From: Erysipelotrichaceae bacterium UBA3379
GTDB taxonomy: Bacteria; Bacillota_I; Bacilli_A; Erysipelotrichales; Coprobacillaceae
Length of the DNA stretch: 35,725 nt
Direction of reading: 5' to 3'
Assembly: GCA_002359025.1 (NCBI GenBank)
Contig: DEPZ01000018.1
Coordinates: forward strand, 5,078-40,802
Positions within the stretch are counted from its first letter, which is position 1; each line of letters begins with the position of its first letter. A program made the translations under genes and the position numbers. Of this stretch, positions 24,011-32,380 are shown piece by piece. The notes beneath the pieces were generated by a model that did no database searches, was not told the DNA's origin, and saw only the letters and a list, made by a program, of their open reading frames with translations.

Positions 24011-24466
24011 ATGAAGGTTTATCTTGCAGGTGCATTATTTAATGAGGCTGAAGTGGCACAAAGAAAATGGGAAGGGAAAAGAATGCGTGAGCGTTTTACA
24101 CAGTTGGATATATTTAATCCTATTGATCAACCGTTTAATGAAAATAAAGCTTCTTTACCAACACCAGAGGAAATATTTGATGCGGATACGAAAGCAGTAC
24201 GTGAGTGTGATATTTTTATTGCAGATTTAACTAACGAAGATGCAGGTGTTATGGTTGAATTAGGGATTGCTATTGAAACAAAGACTCCTATTATCATTGG
24301 TATTAATAGTGATATAAGATTAGCGAGTGCAAATCAGTATGAGATTCCTACATATGGAATGAATCATTATGTACTAGGCGGAGTGCTCAAACATGGGCAT
24401 TTTGTACGTTCGTTTGAAGAAGCTATGGATGTTTTGGAAGATATTTTAGCGAGTAAGAATATATAG
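24011..24466 (+). CDS. nucleoside 2-deoxyribosyltransferase
   Basis: A 151-residue enzyme of the NDT fold that exchanges bases between 2'-deoxyribonucleosides for salvage. It has KVYLAGALFNEAEV at the N terminus, the DADTKAVRECDIFIADL core and the catalytic glutamate Glu83 in GVMVELGIA. ATG 24011 is chosen behind GAGGAAG; an in-frame start at 23963 would add residues of no family likeness. The next gene (nucleoside phosphorylase) starts 11 bases on, making a salvage pair. Confidence 0.9.
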   Translation: MKVYLAGALFNEAEVAQRKWEGKRMRERFTQLDIFNPIDQPFNENKASLPTPEEIFDADTKAVRECDIFIADLTNEDAGVMVELGIAIETKTPIIIGINSDIRLASANQYEIPTYGMNHYVLGGVLKHGHFVRSFEEAMDVLEDILASKNI

Positions 24467-24477
24467 AGGTATTGATT

Positions 24478-25231
24478 ATGTGGTTTTATAAAGATGATAA
24501 GACAAAACCTGTATTAACAAGTGAGGAACAAGTAGAATCAGAATGGGACACTCATGAAAAGCTTCAATTGCCTAAAACAGCTGTATTATTATATATGAAA
24601 GGACTCGATTATATTTTAGAAAAGTATGATGTTGAGCTTATAACAGATCATTTTCCAAGGTTCTTAAATGCATGTCCAATTTACAAAATCATTGGTGAAA
24701 ATAATATATGTTTTTTAGATGGTGGTCGTGGTGCGCCAATGGCAGCAGATACCATTGAAGTGTTGCATGTACTAGGAGTTGAAAATATTATCTCGGTTGG
24801 ACTGATAGGCGGATTTGTTGAGGATATATATAGGAGATATCGTTATACCAAATAGAGCATATGTTGAGGAAGGGACTTCTTTACACTATTATGAAACTAT
24901 TGAATATAGCGAGCCTTCTGCTCAACTCTTTGATAAACTAAAGAGTTCTATTTCAAATTATAGAATAGCTCCTATCGTTTCTACTGATGCTGCTTTTAGA
25001 CAAACTTTTTATAAAGAAGAAATATGGAGAAAAAAGGGATGTGTTGGGGTGGATATGGAAACTTCAGCTTTGTTGAGTATAGGTCGATATTTGAATTTAA
25101 ATGTGGTTTCAATTTTGATGGTTTCTGATAAACATCCAATACATGAAAATGAAATCTGGGAATGGAAAATGACAGGAGATTTAAGAAAACAAATGTTATA
25201 TCAAGTCATTGATTTTGCATTATCTTTATAG
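24478..25231 (+). pseudogene. nucleoside phosphorylase, split by a frameshift in an (AT)n tract
   Basis: Reads as a purine/uridine phosphorylase-type enzyme (PNP/UDP-1 superfamily) in two frames. The first frame, from ATG 24478, carries FLDGGRGAPMAADTIEVL and VGLIGGFVEDIY and stops at 24855. The second frame carries GDIVIPNRAYVEEGTS, VDMETSALL and VSDKHP and stops at 25231. The break falls in the AT repeat at 24824-24832: adding one AT unit restores EDIYIGDIVIPN and a protein of about 251 residues. It could be a true recent pseudogene, slippage-based switching or a sequencing/assembly error. The product would pair with the adjacent deoxyribosyltransferase in nucleoside salvage. Confidence 0.85.
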
Positions 25232-25295
25232 GTTTAATGTTCAATAAGGAATCGTGTGATTTATTGTTATGAATTGATATGTAAAGAATTGGTGA

Positions 25296-25337
25296 TAAAG
25301 GGTTGTAGCACAATGTTTATGCGCTACAACCTTTTTA
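25296..25337. terminator. bidirectional terminator between convergent genes
   Basis: The 9-bp stem GGTTGTAGC/GCTACAACC (25301-25309 with 25323-25331) is extended by A-T pairs, with an A-rich left flank and T-rich right flank, so it can end transcription of the phosphorylase (+) and gerQ (-). Confidence 0.82.
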
Positions 25338-25338
25338 T

Positions 25339-25638
25339 CTATTTTGTATTGAAAAGAATAGGTTCATCAAATTCTGCCCAATCAAAATAAACAAATTGAA
25401 AGAGATAGAATTTTTGATTTTTTGGATCTCGAACAATAAAATGATCTCTTCCTACTGACTCAATAATACCTTTATATGCACGGTCTCTCCAGTCGTTACT
25501 TCCTGTATAAGTGAAATAAAATGTGCCTAATTTACCAATATTGAGCCTAAGTATATTTTCTAGATAAGTTTGTTCAGAGATAGGAATAGGTAAAGGCTGA
25601 GTTGTGTTGTTACTTTCTAAAATGGGATTTTTATCCAT
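25339..25638 (-). CDS. gerQ: spore coat protein GerQ
   Basis: A 99-residue spore coat protein. The conserved core is SEQTYLENILRLNIGK, GTFYFTY, YKGIIESVGRDHFIV and the C-terminal YFDWAEFDEPI. In Bacillus GerQ is a coat protein crosslinked by transglutaminase and is needed to hold the cortex hydrolase CwlJ in the spore. Here it directly follows cwlJ, and its ribosome site AGGAGG overlaps the cwlJ stop codon, so the pair is one mother-cell operon, as in Bacillus anthracis. Confidence 0.9.
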   Translation of the reverse strand: MDKNPILESNNTTQPLPIPISEQTYLENILRLNIGKLGTFYFTYTGSNDWRDRAYKGIIESVGRDHFIVRDPKNQKFYLFQFVYFDWAEFDEPILFNTK

Positions 25639-25646
25639 AATTCCTC

Positions 25647-26075
25647 CTATAAGTCACAATTTAATTTTGCCGGTGGCGCATAAAAACAGTGATTTTTATA
25701 ACGTCCTGTGAATTCGCCGTAGAACTGTTCAGGACAACTTGTGTTTTTACCGGGATTTTTGAACCAAAGTGCATTTGTCGCTGGTTCGATACGATATCCA
25801 TCAATGTTTCTTAAAGCGAGTTCTTTTTCTTTTTCATTGACGGGTTCATTGAAGAGAGGCTGATTGACTCCAGCAAAAGCATTTTTCTGATAGACGACTT
25901 CTCTGATGTTACGTGTATCTTTAAAAACATCACAATTGGCAACAACGCGGTTAACCACAACGTTTCCAACCATTAACATACCAGGTTCTCCTTCACCTAG
26001 TGCTTCGGCTTTCATGATACGTGCAAGAAGCTCTACATCATTGTCATTATAATTAATTCTTGGGGACAAATTCAT
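25647..26075 (-). CDS. cwlJ: spore cortex-lytic cell wall hydrolase CwlJ
   Basis: A SleB/CwlJ-type hydrolase that degrades cortex peptidoglycan during germination. From the chosen ATG at 26075 the protein is 142 residues, equal in length to Bacillus CwlJ, with no signal peptide. It carries LLARIMKAEALGEGEPGM (catalytic Glu24), MVGNVVVNRV and the C-terminal KNHCFYAPP. An upstream TTG at 26117 has no ribosome site and adds sequence foreign to the family. The GAGG before the ATG is unusually close (two bases). The adjacent gerQ supports the call. Confidence 0.92.
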   Translation of the reverse strand: MNLSPRINYNDNDVELLARIMKAEALGEGEPGMLMVGNVVVNRVVANCDVFKDTRNIREVVYQKNAFAGVNQPLFNEPVNEKEKELALRNIDGYRIEPATNALWFKNPGKNTSCPEQFYGEFTGRYKNHCFYAPPAKLNCDL

Positions 26076-26185
26076 CACCTCGATGTAATATATGCATGTT
26101 TGGTAGAAAAATGACAAGTTATGTTAAAATTTAATAAAAATATAAAAAATTGAATAATTATTATTTTATTTCGTACAATTTATGG

Positions 26186-26191
26186 TAAAAT
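26186..26191 (+). promoter_or_regulatory. possible extended -10 element of the glg operon
   Basis: TGGTAAAAT (TGn at 26183-26185, TAAAAT at 26186-26191) upstream of glgC; an alternative -10 TATTAT lies at 26194. The -35 region is weak, as fits an extended -10 promoter. Confidence 0.35.
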
Positions 26192-26200
26192 AATATTATA

Positions 26201-26214
26201 GGTAAGCACTTTCA
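26201..26214 (+). promoter_or_regulatory. cre-like site in the glg operon leader
   Basis: GGTAAGCACTTTCA matches 12 of 14 positions of the CcpA consensus TGWAANCGNTNWCA (first base and the central G differ). It lies just downstream of the possible promoter and 26 bases before the glgC start, a typical roadblock position. Confidence 0.4.
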
Positions 26215-26239
26215 AGGTGTTATTGAGGAGGAAGATTAT

Positions 26240-27367
26240 ATGGGAAAAGAAATTGTTGCAATGATCTTAGCAGGAGGTCGTGGAACACGTTTGGAAGCTT
26301 TAACAGCTAAAGTAGCAAAACCTGCAGTTCACTTTGGTGGTAAATATAGAATTATCGACTTTCCACTAAGTAATTGTGCAAATTCTGGTATTGATATTGT
26401 AGGAGTATTAACACAATATGAATCTGTATTGTTAGGGACTTATGTAGGAGCAGGGTCTAAATGGGGACTAGATGGTAATAGTTCTCTTGCAGCTATTTTA
26501 CCTGCTCGTGAAAGAGGAGAAGTAGGAGCAACTTGGTATGCTGGAACTGCTGATGCCATTTATCAAAATATTAGCTTTTTAGATCAATACAATCCAGAAT
26601 ATGTTTTGATTCTATCTGGGGATCATATCTATAAAATGGATTATTCTGAAATGCTAGCTGCACATAAAGCAAAAGGTGCTGATGCAACTATTGCTGTATT
26701 AAATGTAACATTAGAAGAAGCAAGTCGTTTTGGTATCATGAATGCATATGATGATGGTACAATTTATGAGTTTGAGGAAAAACCTGCTCAGCCTAAATCT
26801 ACATTGGCATCAATGGGGATTTATATCTTTACGTATGCAGAACTTAGAAAATACTTAATAGATGATGCAAAAGATGAAAATAGTAAACATGATTTTGGTA
26901 TGAATATTATCCCAAAAATGTTAAATGACAACAAAAAATTGTATGCTTATGAGTTTGATGGATATTGGAAAGATGTTGGAACTGTTGAAAGTTTATGGCA
27001 AGCTAATATGGACTTGTTAGATGATAAAGAACTTGATCTTTACAATATTAAAAAAGATTGGAAAATTTATACAGAAGATACTTTAAGTAAACCTCAAATT
27101 ATTGGTGAAAAAGCAACAGTTAAAAATTCACTTGTGACACAAGGATGTATTGTTAATGGTGATGTAGAAGGATCAGTGTTGTTTAATAATGTTAATATTG
27201 GTGAAGGTGCTAAAGTTATTGATTCTGTCTTAATGCCTGGTGTATTAGTTGAAGAAGGTGCAGAAGTCTATAAGGCTATTGTAGATGAAGGTGTTGTCAT
27301 TAAAGCAAATAAAGTTGTAAATAAGGAAGCTAAAAAGGTAGAACTTGTTAGCGATAATTCTAGATAG
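26240..27367 (+). CDS. glgC: glucose-1-phosphate adenylyltransferase, catalytic subunit
   Basis: Makes ADP-glucose from ATP and glucose-1-phosphate, the committed step of bacterial glycogen synthesis. It is 375 residues: a nucleotidyltransferase domain with AGGRGTRL (11-18), KPAVHFGGKYRIIDF and LSGDHIYKMDY with the metal aspartate, plus a left-handed beta-helix C terminus (about 290 on). All catalytic motifs are intact, unlike in the following GlgD. The ATG follows GAGGAGGAAG. First gene of glgCDA. Confidence 0.96.
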   Translation: MGKEIVAMILAGGRGTRLEALTAKVAKPAVHFGGKYRIIDFPLSNCANSGIDIVGVLTQYESVLLGTYVGAGSKWGLDGNSSLAAILPARERGEVGATWYAGTADAIYQNISFLDQYNPEYVLILSGDHIYKMDYSEMLAAHKAKGADATIAVLNVTLEEASRFGIMNAYDDGTIYEFEEKPAQPKSTLASMGIYIFTYAELRKYLIDDAKDENSKHDFGMNIIPKMLNDNKKLYAYEFDGYWKDVGTVESLWQANMDLLDDKELDLYNIKKDWKIYTEDTLSKPQIIGEKATVKNSLVTQGCIVNGDVEGSVLFNNVNIGEGAKVIDSVLMPGVLVEEGAEVYKAIVDEGVVIKANKVVNKEAKKVELVSDNSR

Positions 27368-27379
27368 GGGGAAATAATC

Positions 27380-28486
27380 ATGGCAAAAGTTGTTGGATTA
27401 GTGAATTTACACTCAGATGTATCTTATAAAGGATTAACTGAAAGAAGACCGGTAGCATCTGTAAGCTTTTTAGGTCGTTATGGAATTATTGATTTTGTAT
27501 TATCAAATATGTCAAATTCTAATGTGGATACAGTAGGGGTTTTGATTAAAGAAAAACCTAGATCATTGTTTAAACATTTAGGAACTGGCAATTCATGGAA
27601 TTTTAACTCTAAGTCAGGTGGGGTTTCTCTTCTTTATAATGAAAAATATGCAAATAATCCTAAATATAATCATGATATTAATAATCTTGTTGAAAATATA
27701 GCATTTATTAAAAAGGCAAAAGCTGACTATGTAGTGATTGCTCCTGCACATATTATTACAACAATGAATTATGCTGAAGTTGTTGATGCTCATGCAAAAT
27801 CTGGTGCTGAGATAACTATGGTTTATCAAAAAATTAATAATGCAGATACAACATATGTTGGTTCTGATTACCTTAAATTAAAAGATGGACAAGTTATGGA
27901 AATCAAAACAAATAAAGGTAATAAAAAAGAAAGAAATATTTCATTAGAAACATATGTTATTAATGGTGATGTTTTATTGAAATTACTAGATTATGCAAGC
28001 AATATTAGTTCATTCTTTGATTTGAGAGATACTCTTTCTTATTTATGTGATGAAAGAAAGATTATGTCATATGAATACAAAGGATTTGCAAGATGTATTG
28101 ATTCATATGAAGCTTATTATAAAGTAAGTTTAGAATTCCTAGATATGGATATTTCTACACAAGTATTCAAGAGTACATGGCCAATCTTTACAAATACAAA
28201 CGATACACCTCCATCTAAATATTTAAAAAATGCAAAAGTGAAAAAATCATTTGTTGCTAATGGAGTTATCGTAGATGGTGAAGTAGAAGGAAGTATTTTA
28301 TCACGTAATGTTGTGATTGAAAAAGATGCAGTTGTTAAAAATTGTATTATCTTGAATGGTTCACATGTATGTAAAGGTGCTTATCTAGAAAATGTAATCA
28401 TTGATAAAGATGCACGCATTGAAAAGAAAAAAGAATTGGTTGGTACTGGTGAACCATTGTATGTTAAAGAAGGAGATGTTGTTTAA
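27380..28486 (+). CDS. glgD: glucose-1-phosphate adenylyltransferase, GlgD regulatory subunit
   Basis: A 368-residue paralogue of GlgC found in Firmicutes, where it joins GlgC in a hetero-oligomer and raises its activity. The fold is kept (SVSFLGRYGIIDFVLSNMSNSN, C-terminal beta-helix with EGSILSRNVVI). The catalytic signature AGGxGxRL is replaced by VNLHSDVSYKGL, and the DH of the metal site has become APAHIITTMNY. It is therefore predicted to be non-catalytic. It lies 12 bases after glgC and shares one base with glgA. Confidence 0.94.
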   Translation: MAKVVGLVNLHSDVSYKGLTERRPVASVSFLGRYGIIDFVLSNMSNSNVDTVGVLIKEKPRSLFKHLGTGNSWNFNSKSGGVSLLYNEKYANNPKYNHDINNLVENIAFIKKAKADYVVIAPAHIITTMNYAEVVDAHAKSGAEITMVYQKINNADTTYVGSDYLKLKDGQVMEIKTNKGNKKERNISLETYVINGDVLLKLLDYASNISSFFDLRDTLSYLCDERKIMSYEYKGFARCIDSYEAYYKVSLEFLDMDISTQVFKSTWPIFTNTNDTPPSKYLKNAKVKKSFVANGVIVDGEVEGSILSRNVVIEKDAVVKNCIILNGSHVCKGAYLENVIIDKDARIEKKKELVGTGEPLYVKEGDVV

Positions 28487-29913
28487 TGAGAATTGTTTTT
28501 GCTACAAGTGAAGCCAATCCTTATATAAAATCTGGTGGTCTTGCTGATGTTTTAGGATCTTTACCTAAAGCATTAGCACAAAAAGGTCATGAATGTATTG
28601 TTGTTTTACCTAAATATCAAGATATGAAGTTTGCTGATACTTTAGAATATGTAACTAATTATGATATTTGGGTAGGTTGGAGAAAAGTCTATTGTGGTGT
28701 TTTTACTGCTCAATATGATGGTGTAACATATTATTTTATTGATAATGAACAATATTTTAGAAGACCTGGTTTATATGGATATGATGATGATAATGAAAGA
28801 TTTGCATATTTTGATTTTGCAGTATTAGAATTGTTATCACATGTAGATATTAAGCCTGATATTTTACATTTACATGATTGGCAAACAGCTATGATTGCTA
28901 CATTATATAAAGAAAGATATGCATATTATGAATATTATCGTGATATCAAGATTGTGTTTACAATTCATAATATTGCTTATCAAGGTAAATGTGATCCACG
29001 TTTATTGAGTGATTTGTTTGGTTTGGATAATTACTTATATTATAATGGTAATTGTCGTAATGATGGTTGCATGAATATGATGAAAGCAGCTATTTTCTAC
29101 AGTGATGTGATTACAACTGTTTCACCTACTTACGCTAAAGAAATATTAACTGATAGTTTTGGTGAAGGATTGCAGGGTATATTGCAAATGCGTAAGCATG
29201 ATTTATATGGTATCTTAAATGGTATTGATTATGAATCTATTAATCCAGCAACAGATCCTGAAGTTGTAGAACATTTCGATGTCACAAATGTAGAAGAAAA
29301 GAAACCGTTAAATAAAATAGCATTACAAAAAGAAGTAGGATTACCTGTGGACAAAGATGTACCATTAATTGGTATAGTGACAAGACTTACATGGCAAAAA
29401 GGATTAGATTTAATTTTAAATCGTTTAGAAGAAATGATGAAGAGAGATTTACAAATTGTCATTCTTGGTGCTGGTGATTTAAAATATGAAGAATCTTTAA
29501 AGGAAATTGCTGATAGATATCCTGATAAGATTTCATTAAATCTTAAATATGATTTTGGATTGTCTTGTCGTATTTATGCAGGGTGTGATATGTTCTTAAT
29601 GCCTTCATTATTTGAACCTTGTGGATTATCTCAAATGATGTCTTTGAGATATGGTACAATTCCTATTGTACGTCAAACTGGTGGTTTGAAGGATAGCGTT
29701 CAGGCATATGATGAATATCATCATACAGGTAATGGATTTGGATTTATGAATTATAATGCACATGAGATGATGGATATTATTGATTATGCATTAAAAGTAT
29801 ATCAAGATAAAGATGAATGGAATGGCTTGGTTTCAAGAGCAATGCAAGCAAAATTAGATTGGGATAAGAGTGCTGAAGAATACTTAAAAATTTTTCACTC
29901 ACTATTAGACTAA
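28486..29913 (+). CDS. glgA: glycogen synthase (ADP-glucose)
   Basis: A GT5 glycosyltransferase of 475 residues that elongates alpha-1,4-glucan from ADP-glucose. The ADP-glucose-binding motif is KSGGLADV (15-22; usually KTGGL), with HDWQTA in the N-terminal domain and the C-terminal SLFEPCGLSQMMSLRYG catalytic segment. Its ATG overlaps the glgD stop by one base. A terminator follows at once, so branching enzyme and phosphorylase are not part of this operon and are not in the window. Confidence 0.95.
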   Translation: MRIVFATSEANPYIKSGGLADVLGSLPKALAQKGHECIVVLPKYQDMKFADTLEYVTNYDIWVGWRKVYCGVFTAQYDGVTYYFIDNEQYFRRPGLYGYDDDNERFAYFDFAVLELLSHVDIKPDILHLHDWQTAMIATLYKERYAYYEYYRDIKIVFTIHNIAYQGKCDPRLLSDLFGLDNYLYYNGNCRNDGCMNMMKAAIFYSDVITTVSPTYAKEILTDSFGEGLQGILQMRKHDLYGILNGIDYESINPATDPEVVEHFDVTNVEEKKPLNKIALQKEVGLPVDKDVPLIGIVTRLTWQKGLDLILNRLEEMMKRDLQIVILGAGDLKYEESLKEIADRYPDKISLNLKYDFGLSCRIYAGCDMFLMPSLFEPCGLSQMMSLRYGTIPIVRQTGGLKDSVQAYDEYHHTGNGFGFMNYNAHEMMDIIDYALKVYQDKDEWNGLVSRAMQAKLDWDKSAEEYLKIFHSLLD

Positions 29914-29940
29914 AAGAGATAGGTTGACCTATCTCTTTTG
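29912..29940 (+). terminator. intrinsic terminator of the glg operon
   Basis: The 12-bp stem AAAAGAGATAGG/CCTATCTCTTTT (29912-29923 with 29928-29939) has a 4-base loop and starts within the glgA stop codon. The arms are A- and T-flanked. Confidence 0.85.
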
Positions 29941-29958
29941 CATAATGACAGAATTTAT

Positions 29959-29987
29959 TTGATTTCGCGCAAAATGTTTAGTACAAT
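29959..29987 (+). promoter_or_regulatory. sigma-A-type promoter of the lipoprotein gene
   Basis: TTGATT (29959-29964) and TACAAT (29982-29987) with a 17-base spacer, ending 23 bases before the ATG and just before the AAGGAGG ribosome site. Confidence 0.7.
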
Positions 29988-30010
29988 GTATGGGTGGAAG
30001 GAGGAGAGTT

Positions 30011-30529
30011 ATGCGAACTTGTCTAAAGATTATAGCCGTTATTGCAGTTCTAGTAAGTGTAGTAGCATGTGGAAAGCAACCTAAATCGGTGTCGGTAGAA
30101 AAAGATGGCAGTAAGTATGAGATAGCAGATCAAATCTCTTTCTATTATCCAAAAGATTTTCAAATGAATACAACTTTAGAAAATAAAGAAATTATACAAT
30201 TTGTAAGAAATCAAGAGGTGATATCATATCGTACAATTGTTGATGATACTGATAATGATATCAATGATTTACCTGAACTTTATGCTGGTCAGCTCGAAGA
30301 AGATGGAGCAGACAATGTTGGATATAAAAACGTAGAAATTACAAGTGGTCTTGTGTGTCAGGAGTTTACGGGTAATTATATATCCACAGGTATTCAGTTT
30401 AAGCATATGGTGTATTTTACAGTCCATTCGACTTATGTTTTAAGTTATGAAGCACCAACTCAAGAATATGAGAAGAATATTGGGGAAATGACTCACTATT
30501 TAAATTCGTTAGTGGTGCATGGTGAATAG
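30011..30529 (+). CDS. putative lipoprotein
   Basis: A 172-residue secreted lipoprotein: basic N terminus, hydrophobic core (about 5-17) and lipobox VVAC with the lipidated Cys20. The mature part has no recognised motif; SFYYPKDFQM and the later YEKNIGEMTHYLNSL resemble small PsbP-like/lipoprotein domains of unknown role, a weak likeness. ATG 30011 is chosen after AAGGAGG (29999-30005) rather than the in-frame start at 29990, which lies next to the promoter. It has its own promoter and terminator, so it is a single-gene unit. Confidence 0.82.
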   Translation: MRTCLKIIAVIAVLVSVVACGKQPKSVSVEKDGSKYEIADQISFYYPKDFQMNTTLENKEIIQFVRNQEVISYRTIVDDTDNDINDLPELYAGQLEEDGADNVGYKNVEITSGLVCQEFTGNYISTGIQFKHMVYFTVHSTYVLSYEAPTQEYEKNIGEMTHYLNSLVVHGE

Positions 30530-30536
30530 TGAAAAG

Positions 30537-30586
30537 AGCATATGATAAAGTGAGTAGAGATGATGTCTTTATCATTTGCTTTTTTA
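30537..30586 (+). terminator. intrinsic terminator between the lipoprotein gene and cysS
   Basis: A 14-bp stem with one mismatch (30537-30550 with 30567-30580) and a 16-base loop, followed by TTTTT. Confidence 0.7.
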
Positions 30587-30606
30587 TTTGAAAAGGAGGG
30601 TTCGAT

Positions 30607-31944
30607 TTGAAAGTATTTAATAGTTTGACAAATAAGAAAGAAGAATTTAAACCCATAAAAGAAGGGGAGGTCAGTATTTATGTATGTGGACCTACAGTTT
30701 ATAATTATGTTCATATAGGAAATACAAGACCAATGATTGTTTTTGATATCTTAAGAAGAACATTTGAGTATTTAGGATATAAAGTGACTTTTGTATCTAA
30801 TTTTACAGATGTAGATGATAAGATTATCAAAGCGGCTAAAGAAGAAGGAATTACAGAAAAACAGTTAACTGATAAATATATTCAAGCCTATGAGGATGTT
30901 AGAAGAGGATTAAATTTATTGTTTCCAACATATGCTCCTCGTGTAACTGAAACTATGCAACCAATCATTGATTTTATTAAAAGTCTTGTTGATGATGGTT
31001 TTGCTTATGAAGTTGATGGGGATGTTTATTTTAGAGTAACAAAGATTCATGAGTATGGTATGTTATCAGGAATTAAAATTGAAGATTTAATTGCTGGAGC
31101 AAGTGAACGTGTAGAAGAAACAGATAAAAAAGAAAGTTCTACAGATTTCGCTTTATGGAAAAAAACAGATGAAGGGATACGTTTTGATAGTCCATGGTCT
31201 AAAGGAAGACCGGGATGGCATACAGAATGTGTTGTCATGATTAATGATATTTTTGATAATGGACGTATAGATATTCATGGTGGAGGACAGGATTTAAAAT
31301 TCCCTCATCATGAAAATGAGATTGCTCAATCTATAGCATGTCATCATCATCCAATTGCTAATATTTGGATGCATAATCAGATGATTAATATTAATAATCA
31401 AAAGATGTCTAAATCTTTAGGTAATGTTTTATGGGCTAAGGATTTATTAGAGGAATTAGGATGTAATGTTTATAAGTGGTTGATGTTGTCAACTCATTAT
31501 CGTAATCCCTTGAATTTTACTGATGAAGTTTTAACAAATGTGAAAAAGGAAGTAGAAAAAGTAGAGAATATTTTGAAACAAACATCTTTATATCTACAAG
31601 TGAATCATTGTATGGGTGAAACATATCATAAAGAAACTGTTGATGAAATGGTAGAGGCTTTAAGTGATGATTTAAATACATCTTTAGCTTTAACTGAGAT
31701 TTTAGGTCAAGTGAAAGTATTGAATCAGTTAATGAGAACGAAAGATAAAGATCAAGCTATGATTTCTCAAGGATATCTCACACTTGTGCGTATGTTAGAT
31801 GTTATGGGATTTAAGCATGATACAAAAGTTTTAAGTGATGCAGATATTGATTTATATAATGAATGGTTAAAAGAAAAAGCTGAAAAGAATTTTGAAAAAG
31901 CAGATGAGCTTAGATTAGTATTACAAGAAAAAGGAATTATTTAG
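30607..31944 (+). CDS. cysS: cysteinyl-tRNA synthetase
   Basis: Class I synthetase that charges tRNA-Cys. It is 445 residues with zinc ligand Cys27 in YVCGPTVYNY, the HIGH-type motif HIGN (36-39), WHTECVVM and HGGGQDLKFPHHENE around the zinc site, and KMSKS (266-270). The start is TTG at 30607: AAAAGGAGGG lies seven bases upstream, and family proteins start at this point. In Bacillus cysS heads the same cysS-mrnC-rlmB run. No T-box is visible upstream. Confidence 0.95.
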   Translation: MKVFNSLTNKKEEFKPIKEGEVSIYVCGPTVYNYVHIGNTRPMIVFDILRRTFEYLGYKVTFVSNFTDVDDKIIKAAKEEGITEKQLTDKYIQAYEDVRRGLNLLFPTYAPRVTETMQPIIDFIKSLVDDGFAYEVDGDVYFRVTKIHEYGMLSGIKIEDLIAGASERVEETDKKESSTDFALWKKTDEGIRFDSPWSKGRPGWHTECVVMINDIFDNGRIDIHGGGQDLKFPHHENEIAQSIACHHHPIANIWMHNQMININNQKMSKSLGNVLWAKDLLEELGCNVYKWLMLSTHYRNPLNFTDEVLTNVKKEVEKVENILKQTSLYLQVNHCMGETYHKETVDEMVEALSDDLNTSLALTEILGQVKVLNQLMRTKDKDQAMISQGYLTLVRMLDVMGFKHDTKVLSDADIDLYNEWLKEKAEKNFEKADELRLVLQEKGII

Positions 31945-31946
31945 TG

Positions 31947-32360
31947 ATGAAACCTGAATTAATTAATCCATTGGCTCTGGCCTATTTAGGTGATGGAGTT
32001 TTTGAAGTATATGTAAGAGAGTATTTAATTGTAGAAAAAGCTATAACGAAGCCGGATTTATTACAGAAAAATGCAATTCGATTTGTGAGTGCGAAAGCAC
32101 AAGCTGCTTTTATGAAATATGCAATTGAAAATGAGTATGTGAGTGAAGAAGAAATTCGTATTTATAAAAGAGGTAGAAATGCTAAGAGTTCTAGGGTTAT
32201 GAAGAATACAAGTGTAATTACACATAACCAGTCTTCTGGTTTTGAAGCATTAATTGGACATTTATATTTATTGAAAGATGAAAAGAGAATTGAAGAAATT
32301 TTTGAGATGTATAAGGAATTTGTAATGAAAAATTGTGAGACAAATTTGGAACAAATTTGA
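31947..32360 (+). CDS. mrnC: mini-ribonuclease III
   Basis: A 137-residue RNase III catalytic domain without the double-stranded-RNA-binding domain, used for 23S rRNA 3' maturation. The signature LALAYLGDGVFE supplies Asp16 and Glu20, and SGFEALIGHLYL the later acidic site. A GTG three bases upstream, overlapping the cysS stop, fits the AAGGAA spacing equally well, so the start is uncertain by one codon. It ends with TGA, confirming TGA as stop. Confidence 0.92.
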   Translation: MKPELINPLALAYLGDGVFEVYVREYLIVEKAITKPDLLQKNAIRFVSAKAQAAFMKYAIENEYVSEEEIRIYKRGRNAKSSRVMKNTSVITHNQSSGFEALIGHLYLLKDEKRIEEIFEMYKEFVMKNCETNLEQI

Positions 32361-32380
32361 GACTTGTTGAGAGGTAAATT

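Noticed and set aside
26076..26100. SigK/SigE -10-like CATATATTA before cwlJ on the minus strand
   Set aside because: The -35 is not convincing and the implied start would fall in the ribosome site; the match is weak in such AT-rich sequence.
26076..26117. Longer N terminus for CwlJ starting at a TTG
   Set aside because: There is no ribosome site and the added residues do not match the family; the ATG at 26075 gives the usual 142 residues.
30530..30606. T-box riboswitch upstream of cysS
   Set aside because: The gap is only 77 bases and is filled by the terminator of the previous gene; no T-box sequence or stem I is present.
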